From assembly GCA_900315155.1 (NCBI GenBank), contig OMYB01000002.1:1-64000 (forward strand): a stretch of 64,000 nt of DNA, given 5' to 3'. A program made the translations under genes and the position numbers. This document shows, piece by piece, positions 27,109-36,924 of this stretch. This DNA comes from an uncultured Selenomonadales bacterium. Its GTDB lineage: Bacteria; Bacillota; Negativicutes; Selenomonadales; Selenomonadaceae. The notes beneath the pieces are model-generated. The model ran no database searches. It had not been told where the DNA came from and saw nothing but the letters and a program-made list of their open reading frames with translations. Numbering within the stretch: the stretch's first letter is position 1; each line of letters opens with the position of its first letter.

Positions 27109-27981
27109 TTATTTCATCTGAGCAGCAACTTCTGCAGCGAAGTTCTCCTGCTTCTTCTCGATGCCTTCGCCGAGCATGAAGCGCGTGAACTCCGTAACCT
27201 TGACATCGCCGAGGACGTCCTTCATCGTCTTTTCGGAATCCTTGACGAAAATCTGGTCGATGAGGCAGACTTCCTTGAGATACTTCTTGATGCGGCCTTC
27301 AACGATACGATCGACAATCTTCTCCGGCTTGCCTTCCTCGAGGGCCTGCTTGCGGGCAACTTCAGACTCATGATCGATGATGTCCTGCGGAACGCCGGAA
27401 TCATCGATAGCGATCGGAGCAGCGGCAGCGATCTGCATCGCTACGTCCTTGCCAAGCTGCTCGTCGCCGCCCGTCAGGTTGACGAGGACGCCGATCTTGC
27501 CACCCATGTGGATGTAGGAAGCAAGGCGGCCAGCGGACTCATAGCAGGCGAAACGGCGGAGGGAAATCTTCTCGCCGATCGTAGCCGTAGCGTTCGTGAT
27601 GAGGTCGGAAACCTTCTGGCCATCGAGCTCGCTCTCGTTCAGTGCATCGAGGTCAGCCGGCTTCGTCTCAGCGATGTGCTGAGCAACCTTGGCAAGGAGG
27701 CTCTTGAACTGCTCGTTGCCGGCAGCGAAGTCCGTCTCGCAGTTGATCTCGACGACGGCGCCCGTCTTGCCATCCGGCGTGATGTATGCGCCGACAGCAC
27801 CCTCAGCAGCAACGCGGCCTTCCTTCTTGGCAGCCTTGGCGATGCCCTTCTCGCGAAGCCAGTCCACAGCAGCAGCAGCGTCGCCGTCCGTAGCCGTGAG
27901 TGCCTTCTTGCAGTCCATCATGCCTGCGCCCGTCTTCTCGCGCAGATCCTTAACCATTGCAGCCGTAATCTTTGTTGCCAT
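27109..27981 (-). CDS. tsf: Elongation factor Ts
   Basis: The nucleotide exchange factor for EF-Tu. The N-terminal UBA-like region MATKITAAMVKDLREKTGAGMMDCKKAL, the EF-Tu-contacting ETDFAAGNEQF and the dimerisation core are present. The ATG at 27981 follows ATAGGAGG, with about 9 nt spacing; the frame upstream is not used. 290 residues. It follows rpsB in the classic rpsB-tsf order. Confidence 0.98.
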   Translation of the reverse strand: MATKITAAMVKDLREKTGAGMMDCKKALTATDGDAAAAVDWLREKGIAKAAKKEGRVAAEGAVGAYITPDGKTGAVVEINCETDFAAGNEQFKSLLAKVAQHIAETKPADLDALNESELDGQKVSDLITNATATIGEKISLRRFACYESAGRLASYIHMGGKIGVLVNLTGGDEQLGKDVAMQIAAAAPIAIDDSGVPQDIIDHESEVARKQALEEGKPEKIVDRIVEGRIKKYLKEVCLIDQIFVKDSEKTMKDVLGDVKVTEFTRFMLGEGIEKKQENFAAEVAAQMK

Positions 27982-28067
27982 TTGGTTTTTTCCTCCTATA
28001 AAAAGACGGGGCAAGGGATAAGGCCCTTACCCCGTTCTAAACTTGTCTCTTCTATTCGATAACGGAA

Positions 28068-28793
28068 TTACTCAGCGTCCGTATTCTTCTCGGAAGCCTC
28101 GTCGCCATCCTGGCCCTGACGGCCTTCGAGGACAGCGTCTGCCATCTTGCCCGTGAGGAGCTTGACAGCGCGGATAGCATCATCGTTGCCCGGGATGACG
28201 TAGTCGACTTCATCCGGATCGCAGTTCGTGTCTACGATAGCAACGATAGGAATGTTCAGCTTGCGGGCCTCAGCAACGGCGATGCGCTCTTTGCGCGGAT
28301 CGACGATGAAGAGTGCGCCCGGCAGCTTGTTCATGTCTTTGATACCGCCGAGGTTCTTCTCGAGCTTCTCCATCTCGTGCTTCAGCGTCTGAACTTCCTT
28401 CTTCGGCAGAACTTCGAACGTGCCGTTCTCTTCCATCTGCTCGAGTTCCTTCAGGCGGCTGATACGCTGCTGGATCGTGCGGAAGTTCGTCATCATGCCG
28501 CCGAGCCAACGCTCGTTGACATAGAACATGTTGGCGCGGAGAGCCTCTTCTTTGATGGCTTCCTGAGCCTGCTTCTTCGTGCCGACGAACAGGACGGATT
28601 TGCCCTGAGCTGCAACGTCACGCAGGAAAGCGTAAGCCTCGTCAACCTTCTTGACCGTCTTCTGGAGATCGATGATATAGATACCATTGCGCTCCGTGAA
28701 GATGTACTTCGCCATCTTCGGGTTCCAGCGGCGGGTCTGATGACCGAAATGGACACCGGCCTCAAGCAACTGTTTCATAGAAATAACTGACAT
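28068..28793 (-). CDS. rpsB: 30S ribosomal protein S2
   Basis: Ribosomal protein S2 starting [20 protein letters not shown], with [47 protein letters not shown] and [21 protein letters not shown]. 241 residues. The ATG at 28793 follows AGGAGG with 9 nt spacing. Confidence 0.98.
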   Translation of the reverse strand: MSVISMKQLLEAGVHFGHQTRRWNPKMAKYIFTERNGIYIIDLQKTVKKVDEAYAFLRDVAAQGKSVLFVGTKKQAQEAIKEEALRANMFYVNERWLGGMMTNFRTIQQRISRLKELEQMEENGTFEVLPKKEVQTLKHEMEKLEKNLGGIKDMNKLPGALFIVDPRKERIAVAEARKLNIPIVAIVDTNCDPDEVDYVIPGNDDAIRAVKLLTGKMADAVLEGRQGQDGDEASEKNTDAE

Positions 28794-28895
28794 AGTGGTG
28801 CACCTCCTGTTTTGTTCTTCTGCAGGTTTCATCTTCTGCACCACCTCTTTTGGGCACAGGGCAGAAATCCACCTGCATGCTTTTTCTTTACACCG
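28794..28895 (-). promoter_or_regulatory. Structured rpsB leader, candidate S2 autoregulatory RNA
   Basis: The roughly 100-nt 5' untranslated region has nested inverted segments on the minus strand. GCAGG pairs with CCTGC on the outside, TTCTGC with GCAGAA inside, and an innermost GTGCC/GGTG-type stem lies in between. The structure ends shortly before the AGGAGG. Autogenous leaders of rpsB are known in other bacteria; that this is one is inference. Confidence 0.4.
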
Positions 28896-28901
28896 CTAAC
28901 G

Positions 28902-28930
28902 ATTATAGCATAACGGGAAATAGAAAACAA
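28902..28930 (-). promoter_or_regulatory. Promoter of rpsB-tsf
   Basis: TTGTTT (28925-28930), 17 bp, TATAAT (28902-28907) on the minus strand with an extended TGC in front of the -10. Confidence 0.75.
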
Positions 28931-28943
28931 TACTTTTTTGAAA

Positions 28944-28978
28944 CAAAAAGGAGGCCGCATCCATTGACACGGTCTCCT
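28944..28978 (-). terminator. Terminator after groL
   Basis: GGAG-A-CCG pairs with CGG-C-CTCC (one internal mismatch) on the minus strand and is followed by TTTTTG, about 35 bp past the groL stop. Confidence 0.6.
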
Positions 28979-29011
28979 CATAATTTATGTGGTTGAAGAA
29001 CCCCTCGGGGA

Positions 29012-30640
<1,629 letters not shown>

Positions 30641-30705
30641 TTATGTTACCTCCAGTAAATTGCGGATTTATCCATGAGAATCGAGAATCAGCGAAGTCCG
30701 AAAAC

Positions 30706-30987
30706 TCAGCAGATAGCGAGGATGTCGCTCTCGCGAACGACGAGGTACTCCTTGTCCTCAACCTTGACCTGCGTGCCGGAATATTTGGAGAAGATGACTT
30801 TATCGCCAACCTTGACTTCCGGAGCGACGCGCGTGCCGTTGTCCAGCATCTTGCCTTCGCCGACAGCAACGACCGTGCCTTCCTGCGGTTTCTCTTTTGC
30901 CGTATCCGGCAGGACGATGCCGCTGGCAGTCTTCATATCGCTCTCTGCAACTTCGATGACAACTCTTTCGCCCAATGGCTTAATCAT
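30706..30987 (-). CDS. groS: Co-chaperonin GroES
   Basis: The 10-kDa co-chaperonin. It has [15 protein letters not shown], the mobile loop [19 protein letters not shown], and [14 protein letters not shown]. 93 residues. The last residue is an unusual cysteine (DILAIC). It is first in the groS-groL operon, under CIRCE. Confidence 0.98.
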   Translation of the reverse strand: MIKPLGERVVIEVAESDMKTASGIVLPDTAKEKPQEGTVVAVGEGKMLDNGTRVAPEVKVGDKVIFSKYSGTQVKVEDKEYLVVRESDILAIC

Positions 30988-31027
30988 AGGTATCTTCCTC
31001 CTATAAATGAAATGACGATGCTATCTG

Positions 31028-31054
31028 TTAGCACTCAACACACCCGAGTGCTAA
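31028..31054. promoter_or_regulatory. CIRCE element (HrcA operator)
   Basis: TTAGCACTC (31028-31036), N9, GAGTGCTAA (31046-31054): an exact match to the HrcA-binding CIRCE inverted repeat. It lies between the groS promoter and the gene, so groSL is derepressed on heat shock when HrcA is titrated. hrcA is not in the window. Confidence 0.97.
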
Positions 31055-31065
31055 CTACAGTTCTT

Positions 31066-31094
31066 ATAGTACCCTTTTTAAGTCAAAATGTCAA
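31066..31094 (-). promoter_or_regulatory. groSL promoter
   Basis: TTGACA (31089-31094), 17 bp, TACTAT (31066-31071) on the minus strand, placing the start site just upstream of CIRCE. Confidence 0.75.
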
Positions 31095-31112
31095 CCCATA
31101 AAGCTAAAAAAG

Positions 31113-31147
31113 TCAAAAAAACAAAAGCTCCCCTCTCGGGAAGCTTT
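31113..31147 (-). terminator. Intrinsic terminator after the ANTAR regulator
   Basis: AAAGCTTCCC (31138-31147) pairs with GGGGAGCTTT (31124-31133) with one G-U pair and a 4-nt loop, followed by TGTTTTTTT on the minus strand. Confidence 0.88.
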
Positions 31148-31151
31148 CCTG

Positions 31152-31739
31152 TTAAACCTTTCCGCCCGCAGCCCGGACGATGGCGGCTGCGACATCTTTG
31201 ACGGTGAGGCGCTTGGTCATGGCATAGCGCTGGATGCGGCGGTACGCCTCCTGCTCCGTGAGGTGGTGCGCCGCCATGATGATGCCTTTCGCGCGGTCGA
31301 GCGTCTTACGCGTCTCGAGGGAGTCACGCAGGCCTGCGAGTTCCTGCTCGAGGCCCTGCATCTCCTGCCAGCGCGAAAGCGCGATCTCGATAGCCGGGAA
31401 CAGGTTCTGCTCGCGCACGGGTTTTACGAGGTACCCCAGCACGCCGGCATCGTTTGCCTTCGCGACGATCTCGGGCTGACTGTAGGCCGTGAGCAGCAGG
31501 ACCGGTGCGAGGTGCTCATCGGCGATCTTGCGCGATGCCGTGATGCCATCCATATCCGGCATCTTGATATCCATGATCACGAGATCCGGATGGAACTTCC
31601 GCGTGAGCTCCACGGCCTTGCGCCCGTTGATGGCCTCCCCCACGACCGTATGGCCCGCCTCCTCCAGCATTTCCCGGAGGTCTAGGCGGATGATGGATTC
31701 GTTATCGGCAATGACGATATTCAGATTCTTGTGATGCAT
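31152..31739 (-). CDS. pdtaR: ANTAR-domain response regulator (PdtaR/EutV type)
   Basis: A two-component antiterminator. The receiver domain (about 8-120) has the phosphoacceptor in LVIMDIKMPDMDG and Lys in LVKPV. A coiled linker is followed by an ANTAR RNA-binding domain (ETRKTLDRAKGIIMAAHHLTEQEAYRRIQRYAM). ANTAR proteins bind tandem hexaloop hairpins in nascent RNA and prevent termination. The ATG at 31739 is taken as start; a TTG eight codons earlier overlaps the AAAGGAG. Its partner kinase gene lies immediately upstream. The RNA targets were not located in this window. The gene symbol is by analogy. Confidence 0.9.
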   Translation of the reverse strand: MHHKNLNIVIADNESIIRLDLREMLEEAGHTVVGEAINGRKAVELTRKFHPDLVIMDIKMPDMDGITASRKIADEHLAPVLLLTAYSQPEIVAKANDAGVLGYLVKPVREQNLFPAIEIALSRWQEMQGLEQELAGLRDSLETRKTLDRAKGIIMAAHHLTEQEAYRRIQRYAMTKRLTVKDVAAAIVRAAGGKV

Positions 31740-31759
31740 GATAGATGAGCGCTCCTTTA

Positions 31760-33208
31760 TCAATCATCGGTGGGATTCGGCTGATCTTTCGGCAGGCTGA
31801 TGCGTGCATGCGTGCCATGCTCCCTGCCACGCGGATCGTTTTCGAGGCGGAACGTGCCGCCCAGGTCTCCCTCGACGAGCGTGCGGACGATCTGCAGGCC
31901 CAGGCTGCGGCGCGGCCTATCGCAGAAATTTTCAGGAAGCCCGACACCGTCATCGTAGAGGTCGAGATACCAGTTCCCGCTGTCCTCCGTCACGCGCAGG
32001 CCGATCGTGCCGGACCTGCGCCCCTCGAACGCGTGCTCCATGGCATTGATCACGAGTTCGTTGAGCACGAGGGCAACGGAGCTCGCGCATTTCGACGGCA
32101 GGACAAGCCGTGGCCCCTCGAACTCCGTATGGATGGTAAACTCACTGTCCGCCATGTCATGGGCAGCGAGATTGAAAATCTGCTTCATGACCTCCTGTAC
32201 ATCGATATCCTCCGAGCCCTGCTGGGAAAGGAATTCGTGCACGACGGAAATCGAAAGGATGCGGTTGATGCTTTCGGCGAGCGCCGCTTTGACATCCGCC
32301 GATGGAGAGCGGCGGGCCTGCAGCCGCAGAAGGCTGGCGATGGTCTGAAGGTTATTCTTCACGCGGTGGTGGATTTCCTGGATGACGGCCGACTTGATGC
32401 GGATTTCCTTGTCCTTCGCACGCGTCTCCGTGACATCCTTCAGAATCACGATGCGCCGTTTCAGCACGCCGCCGAACTGCAGCGGCAGGTCGCGGCGGAT
32501 GATGATGAGCCCGCCTTCCTCGAGTTCTTTCTCCCATGGCCGGTCGGTCTCGACGATTTCGCGCACGACATGCTGCGTGAGCTGACGGTCGAACAGGTAG
32601 TGTCCTTTCAGGCTGCCGACACCGAGCACGCGGTAGATGCGCTGGGCGTCCGTGCCCGCATAGGTGATGCGGTTCCGCCCATCGGTGATGATGACGCCGT
32701 CGCGTGGCGAAAGAGGCGTCCACGCCTCTGGTACGAGCCCATGCCGCGCATATTCTAGGATGTCGACCGCCGAATCGAGCAGATGATGATAGCCATCAAT
32801 GGATAGTCTCTCGCCATCCACATTAAAGCTCACGACGGCGATGACGCGCGAACCGTCGTGGATGCCGAACGTATACATATCGATCATCGCGCCGTAGTTC
32901 CATTCACGCTTGCCGCGGCGCGGCTGCCCGTCGTGGAAGGTCTCCCGGACGAGCGGCTCCTCCTGCGCATGGATCATATGCCCCGTCTCATCCGGCACCC
33001 CGGTCATATAGATGGTATGCGGATGACGCTGCGCCGCCACGAGAAGCCTGCCCGCCTCGCGGGTTTTCACGAAAAGGAACAGCTGCCCGTAGACGAGGTC
33101 AGAAATAAACGAAAACGCCGCGCTCATGCGCACGAGAAGGTTGATCTGCATTTCAGTCAGTGACGTATTCTCGCGGCACAAGGATGCTAAGTCTTTGGCT
33201 GCATGCAT
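31760..33208 (-). CDS. pdtaS: HisKA_2/HWE-like sensor histidine kinase (PdtaS/EutW type)
   Basis: A cytoplasmic sensor kinase of the family that pairs with ANTAR regulators. It has an N-terminal H_N/GAF-like region (about 1-140), a PAS-like region (about 160-270, VIITDGRNRITYAGTDAQRIYRV), the phosphoacceptor box EIHHRVKNNLQTIASLLRLQ and a HATPase domain (LVLNELVINAMEHAFEG, LYDDGVGLPENF). 482 residues, no membrane segment. It lies 15 bp after tsaD and overlaps or abuts the regulator, so the pair is transcribed with the t6A genes. Confidence 0.93.
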   Translation of the reverse strand: MHAAKDLASLCRENTSLTEMQINLLVRMSAAFSFISDLVYGQLFLFVKTREAGRLLVAAQRHPHTIYMTGVPDETGHMIHAQEEPLVRETFHDGQPRRGKREWNYGAMIDMYTFGIHDGSRVIAVVSFNVDGERLSIDGYHHLLDSAVDILEYARHGLVPEAWTPLSPRDGVIITDGRNRITYAGTDAQRIYRVLGVGSLKGHYLFDRQLTQHVVREIVETDRPWEKELEEGGLIIIRRDLPLQFGGVLKRRIVILKDVTETRAKDKEIRIKSAVIQEIHHRVKNNLQTIASLLRLQARRSPSADVKAALAESINRILSISVVHEFLSQQGSEDIDVQEVMKQIFNLAAHDMADSEFTIHTEFEGPRLVLPSKCASSVALVLNELVINAMEHAFEGRRSGTIGLRVTEDSGNWYLDLYDDGVGLPENFCDRPRRSLGLQIVRTLVEGDLGGTFRLENDPRGREHGTHARISLPKDQPNPTDD

Positions 33209-33223
33209 AAAACCGCTTCCTTT

Positions 33224-34240
33224 TTATTTTTCTTCGAGGTCAAGTCCCGGAATCGCATTGAGATACAGGTCGCTGAAATGCCCCGCCTCTGCCTGATAGT
33301 AGCCGCGGCAGGCAATCATCGCCGCGTTGTCCGTGCAGAGGATGCGGTTCGGGTAGAAGAACCGCACGCCCTGCCGCTCTGCCTCCGCGCGCAGCCTGCC
33401 TTCGAGGCCGCTGTTTGCCGCAACGCCGCCCGCGAGCACGAGCGTATCGCGCCCCGCCTCGCGCACAGCCTCGAACGCCTTGCCGACGAGCACATCGACG
33501 ACGGCGTGCTGGAACGAAGCCGCGATATCCGGCTTGTTGAGCTCGTGCCCTTTCATCTTTTCGCTGTTGATGTAGTTCAGCACGGCCGACTTCAGGCCGC
33601 TGAAGCTGAACTCATAGTTGCCCTTGCCGACGAGCGCCTCAGGGAAATCGATGGTCGGCTTTCCCTCTTTGGCAAGTGCATCGATGCGCGGGCCGCCCGG
33701 ATAGGGCTCACCCATGACGCGTGCGATCTTGTCGAACGCCTCACCCGCCGCATCATCGCGCGTCTGCCCCATGAGATGGAACGAATTATAGCCGCGCACA
33801 TCGACGAGGGCCGTGTGCCCGCCCGAAACGACGAGCGCCATGAACGGCGGCTCGAGCGCCGGCTCTGAGAGGAAGTTCGCGAAGATATGCCCCTCGAGAT
33901 GGTTGACGCCGATCAGCGGCTTATCGAGCGAAAAAGCCAGAGCCTTTGCCGCGGAAACGCCGACGAGCAGGGCACCCACGAGCCCCGGCCCGTACGTCAC
34001 GGCTACCTGGTCGATATCGCTGAGTTCCACGTTCGCCTGGCGGAGCGCCTCATCGATGACCGGCATGATGTTCACAATATGCTTGCGGGAGGCGATTTCC
34101 GGCACAACCCCACCGAATTTCTGATGTACGGGGATCTGCGTCGAGATGACATCCGACAGGATTTCCCTGCCGCCGCGCAGCACAGCCGCCGACGTCTCAT
34201 CGCAGCTCGACTCGATACCCAGCGTCAGTTTTTCACTCAC
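33224..34240 (-). CDS. tsaD: tRNA N6-threonylcarbamoyladenosine synthesis protein TsaD
   Basis: The catalytic ASKHA-fold subunit of t6A37 synthesis with TsaB and TsaE. It has LGIESSCDETSAA at the N-terminus, the metal motif HLEGH (H114 and H118), VSGGHTALV and LAGGVAANSGLEGRL. A GTG start at 34240 is chosen because it gives the family N-terminus and has GGGAGG about 8 nt upstream. It overlaps rimI by 8 nt. 338 residues. Confidence 0.97.
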   Translation of the reverse strand: MSEKLTLGIESSCDETSAAVLRGGREILSDVISTQIPVHQKFGGVVPEIASRKHIVNIMPVIDEALRQANVELSDIDQVAVTYGPGLVGALLVGVSAAKALAFSLDKPLIGVNHLEGHIFANFLSEPALEPPFMALVVSGGHTALVDVRGYNSFHLMGQTRDDAAGEAFDKIARVMGEPYPGGPRIDALAKEGKPTIDFPEALVGKGNYEFSFSGLKSAVLNYINSEKMKGHELNKPDIAASFQHAVVDVLVGKAFEAVREAGRDTLVLAGGVAANSGLEGRLRAEAERQGVRFFYPNRILCTDNAAMIACRGYYQAEAGHFSDLYLNAIPGLDLEEK

Positions 34241-34757
34241 GTTCTTTCCCTCCCGGTATATCTTCCTCGTGGGGAACCTGTTTCCCCTGCCCCACGGCAT
34301 CGGGGAAAAGCTCCGCCAGTTTCGTATTCCACATGATGATAGCGTCTTCGCCGTTATCCGAATAATAGCCCTTGCGGCGCCCGGCCTCGCGGAATCCATA
34401 ATGATGGTAAAGCGCCAGCGCCGGTGCATTCGACGGGCGCACCTCGAGCGTCATCGCCGTGCAGCCGCGTGCCATCGACGCGCGGATCACCGCCTCCATG
34501 AGCTGCGTACCGATGCCCTTGCCACGGTACGCCCGCGCGATAGCGATATTCGTAATCTGCGCCTCGCCAAAGGAAATCCAGCAGCCTGCATAGCCGATGA
34601 CCTTCTCTCCATCCAGGGCGAGCAGGTAGCAGGTATTCTCATTCGCCGCTTCGCGCCAGAACGATTCGCGTGACCACGGCGTCGGAAAAGATTCCTTCTC
34701 CACCTCGGCTACGGCTCCCGCGTCCTCCGGAACCATCTCCCGGAACCGCAGCCTCAT
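34233..34757 (-). CDS. rimI: Ribosomal-protein-alanine N-acetyltransferase RimI
   Basis: A GNAT acetyltransferase annotated as modifying ribosomal protein S18. It has FREMVPEDAGAVAEVEKESFPTPWS, the acetyl-CoA loop AIARAYRGKGIGTQLM and LEVRPSNAPALALYHHYGF. The ATG at 34757 overlaps the tsaB stop (ATGA). About 174 residues, with a charged C-terminal tail beyond the usual ~150. Position in the tsa operon supports RimI over other GNATs. Confidence 0.93.
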   Translation of the reverse strand: MRLRFREMVPEDAGAVAEVEKESFPTPWSRESFWREAANENTCYLLALDGEKVIGYAGCWISFGEAQITNIAIARAYRGKGIGTQLMEAVIRASMARGCTAMTLEVRPSNAPALALYHHYGFREAGRRKGYYSDNGEDAIIMWNTKLAELFPDAVGQGKQVPHEEDIPGGKERE

Positions 34758-35464
34758 CGCGCCGCCTCCGGATGCCGTTTCTCCCAAAGGACCTCCGCCT
34801 CGCTGCGGCGGATGTAGCACGGCTCCATATCCATGACGTTATCCGCCTCACCGGCAGCCAGTTTCTGCAGGCCGAGCATGGCGACATTGGCCGCGCGCGG
34901 CATGAGCAGATGCGCCGGGGCAATCTTCACGTTCTCCGGCAGTTCGATCTTGCCGCGGATGCGCTTCGCGATGACGTCGCCGGTGAGCACGACGGGCCCG
35001 TCCACTTCGCCGCAGGCCGTGACGACATCCACCGTTTTCTCCACGGAAATGGGCTCACGCACGACGAGCCGACCGTCCACCCATTCAAAGCTCTCGCGAT
35101 AGGCATTGCCTTTCTGTGCGTCGAGCAGGCTCACGATGCGCACGCCCGGCACAGGGAAATGGCAGGCGAGTGCCGCCAGGGTCGATACGCCGACGATCGG
35201 TTTCTTCAGCACATATGCCATCGCCTTTGCCGTTGCGAGGCCGATGCGCAATCCCGTAAAAGAGCCTGGCCCGATGCTCACGGCAATGCCGTCGAGGTCT
35301 TCCTTTTTGACGGATGCCATGCGCAGGACCTGCTCGATATGCGGCAGCAGCGTCTCCGAATGCGTGAGCTTGGCCTGCATCGTCAGCTCGGCGGACAGCT
35401 TCGCCTCCGAAGCCACAGCCACGCTCGATACCTGTGTCGCCGTATCAATGGCTAAGATAGACAA
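34754..35464 (-). CDS. tsaB: t6A synthesis protein TsaB
   Basis: The non-catalytic ASKHA paralogue that scaffolds TsaD. It has MSILAIDTATQVSSVAV, KLTHSETLLPHIEQVL, the GPGSFTGLRIGLATAKAMAY signature and GVSTLAALA. 236 residues. It overlaps tsaE by 20 nt and rimI by 4 nt. Confidence 0.96.
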   Translation of the reverse strand: MSILAIDTATQVSSVAVASEAKLSAELTMQAKLTHSETLLPHIEQVLRMASVKKEDLDGIAVSIGPGSFTGLRIGLATAKAMAYVLKKPIVGVSTLAALACHFPVPGVRIVSLLDAQKGNAYRESFEWVDGRLVVREPISVEKTVDVVTACGEVDGPVVLTGDVIAKRIRGKIELPENVKIAPAHLLMPRAANVAMLGLQKLAAGEADNVMDMEPCYIRRSEAEVLWEKRHPEAAR

Positions 35465-35927
35465 GTTTCTCCAACTCCTTTACAAACGGCTCGTATTCCT
35501 CTCCGATGCTCGAAACCGTAATCTGGCGACCCGTCTCATCGCCCGGGATGCGCTCGATATGCACCTCGACGTAATCCTCGGGCAGGGAATCGGGGAACTT
35601 GTCCGGCCACTCGATGACCACGATGCCCTCCGGCTCGTCCGTATACTCGTAGAAGCCGATATCCTCCAGTTCCTCCTCCGTCTCCAGGCGATAGAGATCG
35701 AAATGGTAGATGGGGCAGATGCCCTCATAGATATTCATCAAGTTGAATGTCGGGCTTGTGACCTCTCCCTCGACGCCGAGCGTACGCGCAAGGCTCTGCA
35801 CGAACAGCGTCTTGCCCGCACCGAGATCGCCCACGAGGCACAGGACCGTACCCTCGTGGATCTTCTTGCCGACCAGCTCAGCCAGCTGCGCGGTTTCCGC
35901 CGGGGAATGTGTCATACATGTAAACAT
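35445..35927 (-). CDS. tsaE: t6A synthesis ATPase TsaE
   Basis: A P-loop ATPase that activates TsaB-TsaD. It has the Walker A GDLGAGKTLFVQ, VTSPTFNLMNIYEG, YHFDLYRL and the Walker B-like EGIVVIEWPDKF. 160 residues. It starts at ATG 35927 or the ATG four codons in (35915). It is the first gene of tsaE-tsaB-rimI-tsaD-pdtaS-pdtaR. Confidence 0.96.
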   Translation of the reverse strand: MFTCMTHSPAETAQLAELVGKKIHEGTVLCLVGDLGAGKTLFVQSLARTLGVEGEVTSPTFNLMNIYEGICPIYHFDLYRLETEEELEDIGFYEYTDEPEGIVVIEWPDKFPDSLPEDYVEVHIERIPGDETGRQITVSSIGEEYEPFVKELEKLVYLSH

Positions 35928-35990
35928 CGGTTACTTTGCTCTCCTATCATAAAATCGCAAATCGACACCATAAATTATATTCAGCATTTT

Positions 35991-36019
35991 ATTATACCGT
36001 AGGCCGTCCCTCCTGTAAA
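35991..36019 (-). promoter_or_regulatory. Promoter of the tsaE operon
   Basis: TTTACA (36014-36019), 17 bp, TATAAT (35991-35996) on the minus strand, about 65 bp before tsaE. Confidence 0.75.
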
Positions 36020-36152
36020 TCGGATTTTCTTTCCAACAATCAATAATTATTATCCATAACTATTTATTCTCGAGATATTATCAAATGGCGAGAATCCTAG
36101 AGCATTGATAAGAATTTCAAAGATATTATGCAATAATCATAAAAAATCAAGA

Positions 36153-36181
36153 TTTATAACTTGCACGCCATGACGTATAAT
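36153..36181 (+). promoter_or_regulatory. Promoter of the rubrerythrin gene
   Basis: TTTATA (36153-36158), 17 bp, TATAAT (36176-36181). It lies in an AT-rich 336-bp divergent intergenic region (35928-36263) that otherwise holds only the tsaE promoter and the inverted repeat below. Confidence 0.65.
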
Positions 36182-36191
36182 AAAGCCATAC

Positions 36192-36218
36192 CAAGTAAAG
36201 AGCAACTATGGTTACTTG
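36192..36218. promoter_or_regulatory. Inverted repeat between promoter and rubrerythrin gene
   Basis: CAAGTAA (36192-36198) and TTACTTG (36212-36218) with a 13-nt spacer, starting about 11 bp after the -10 box. It is a possible operator or 5' hairpin. It does not match a PerR or Fur box that I can recognise. Confidence 0.45.
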
Positions 36219-36263
36219 ATAAGGAATAAGTGTGTTGTACTATATTTTAGGAGGTTATCGACG

Positions 36264-36809
36264 ATGAAAAAATTTGTTTGCACGGTTTGCGGTTATGTCT
36301 ATGAGGGCGACCAGGCACCGGCTGAGTGCCCGATCTGCCATGCACCGGCCTCCAAGTTCGTCGAGCAGACTGGCGAAATGAAGTTTGCGGATGAGCATCA
36401 TGTCGGCACGGCAAAGGATACGGATCCGCGCATCCTCGAAGGCCTGCGCCAGAACTTCACGGGTGAGTGCTCCGAGGTCGGCATGTACCTCGCCATGAGC
36501 CGCCAGGCAGACCGCGAAGGCTATCCGGAGATTGCCGAGGCCTTCAAGCGTTATGCATTCGAGGAAGCGGAGCATGCCGCCAAGTTCGCAGAACTCCTCG
36601 GCGAAGTCCTCACGAACAGCACGAAGAAGAACCTCACGATGCGCATCGACGCCGAGCACGGCGCATGCCAGGGCAAGAAGGACCTCGCCGTCCTCGCCAA
36701 ACAGCTCAACCTCGATGCTGTCCATGACACGGTTCATGAGATGGCCAAGGATGAAGCCCGCCATGGCCGCGGCTTCAAAGGTCTCTTCGACCGTTATTTC
36801 GGTGAATAA
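36264..36809 (+). CDS. Reverse-type rubrerythrin (rubredoxin plus di-iron domain)
   Basis: A peroxide-reducing oxidative-stress enzyme of anaerobes. It has an N-terminal rubredoxin-like domain with two CxxC pairs (CTVCG and CPICH, residues about 6-30), then a ferritin-like four-helix domain with di-iron ligands ([32 protein letters not shown]). Rubredoxin first and di-iron second is the reverse rubrerythrin order. 181 residues. AGGAGG lies about 9 nt before the ATG at 36264. Confidence 0.95.
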   Translation: MKKFVCTVCGYVYEGDQAPAECPICHAPASKFVEQTGEMKFADEHHVGTAKDTDPRILEGLRQNFTGECSEVGMYLAMSRQADREGYPEIAEAFKRYAFEEAEHAAKFAELLGEVLTNSTKKNLTMRIDAEHGACQGKKDLAVLAKQLNLDAVHDTVHEMAKDEARHGRGFKGLFDRYFGE

Positions 36810-36856
36810 TCCCAACGGATTTTCCACATATCCTATCATCCAATCCAACTATTAAC

Positions 36857-36903
36857 AACAGGAAGCGCCCTGACCATCCCGTGATGGCAGGGCGCTTCCT
36901 GTT
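36857..36903. terminator. Strong bidirectional terminator
   Basis: Perfect 16-bp arms (36857-36872 and 36888-36903) with a 15-nt loop and T-rich flank. It sits between the convergent rubrerythrin and hybrid kinase genes. Confidence 0.92.
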
Positions 36904-36924
36904 TTTGCGGTTTTGCCGCTCCCT

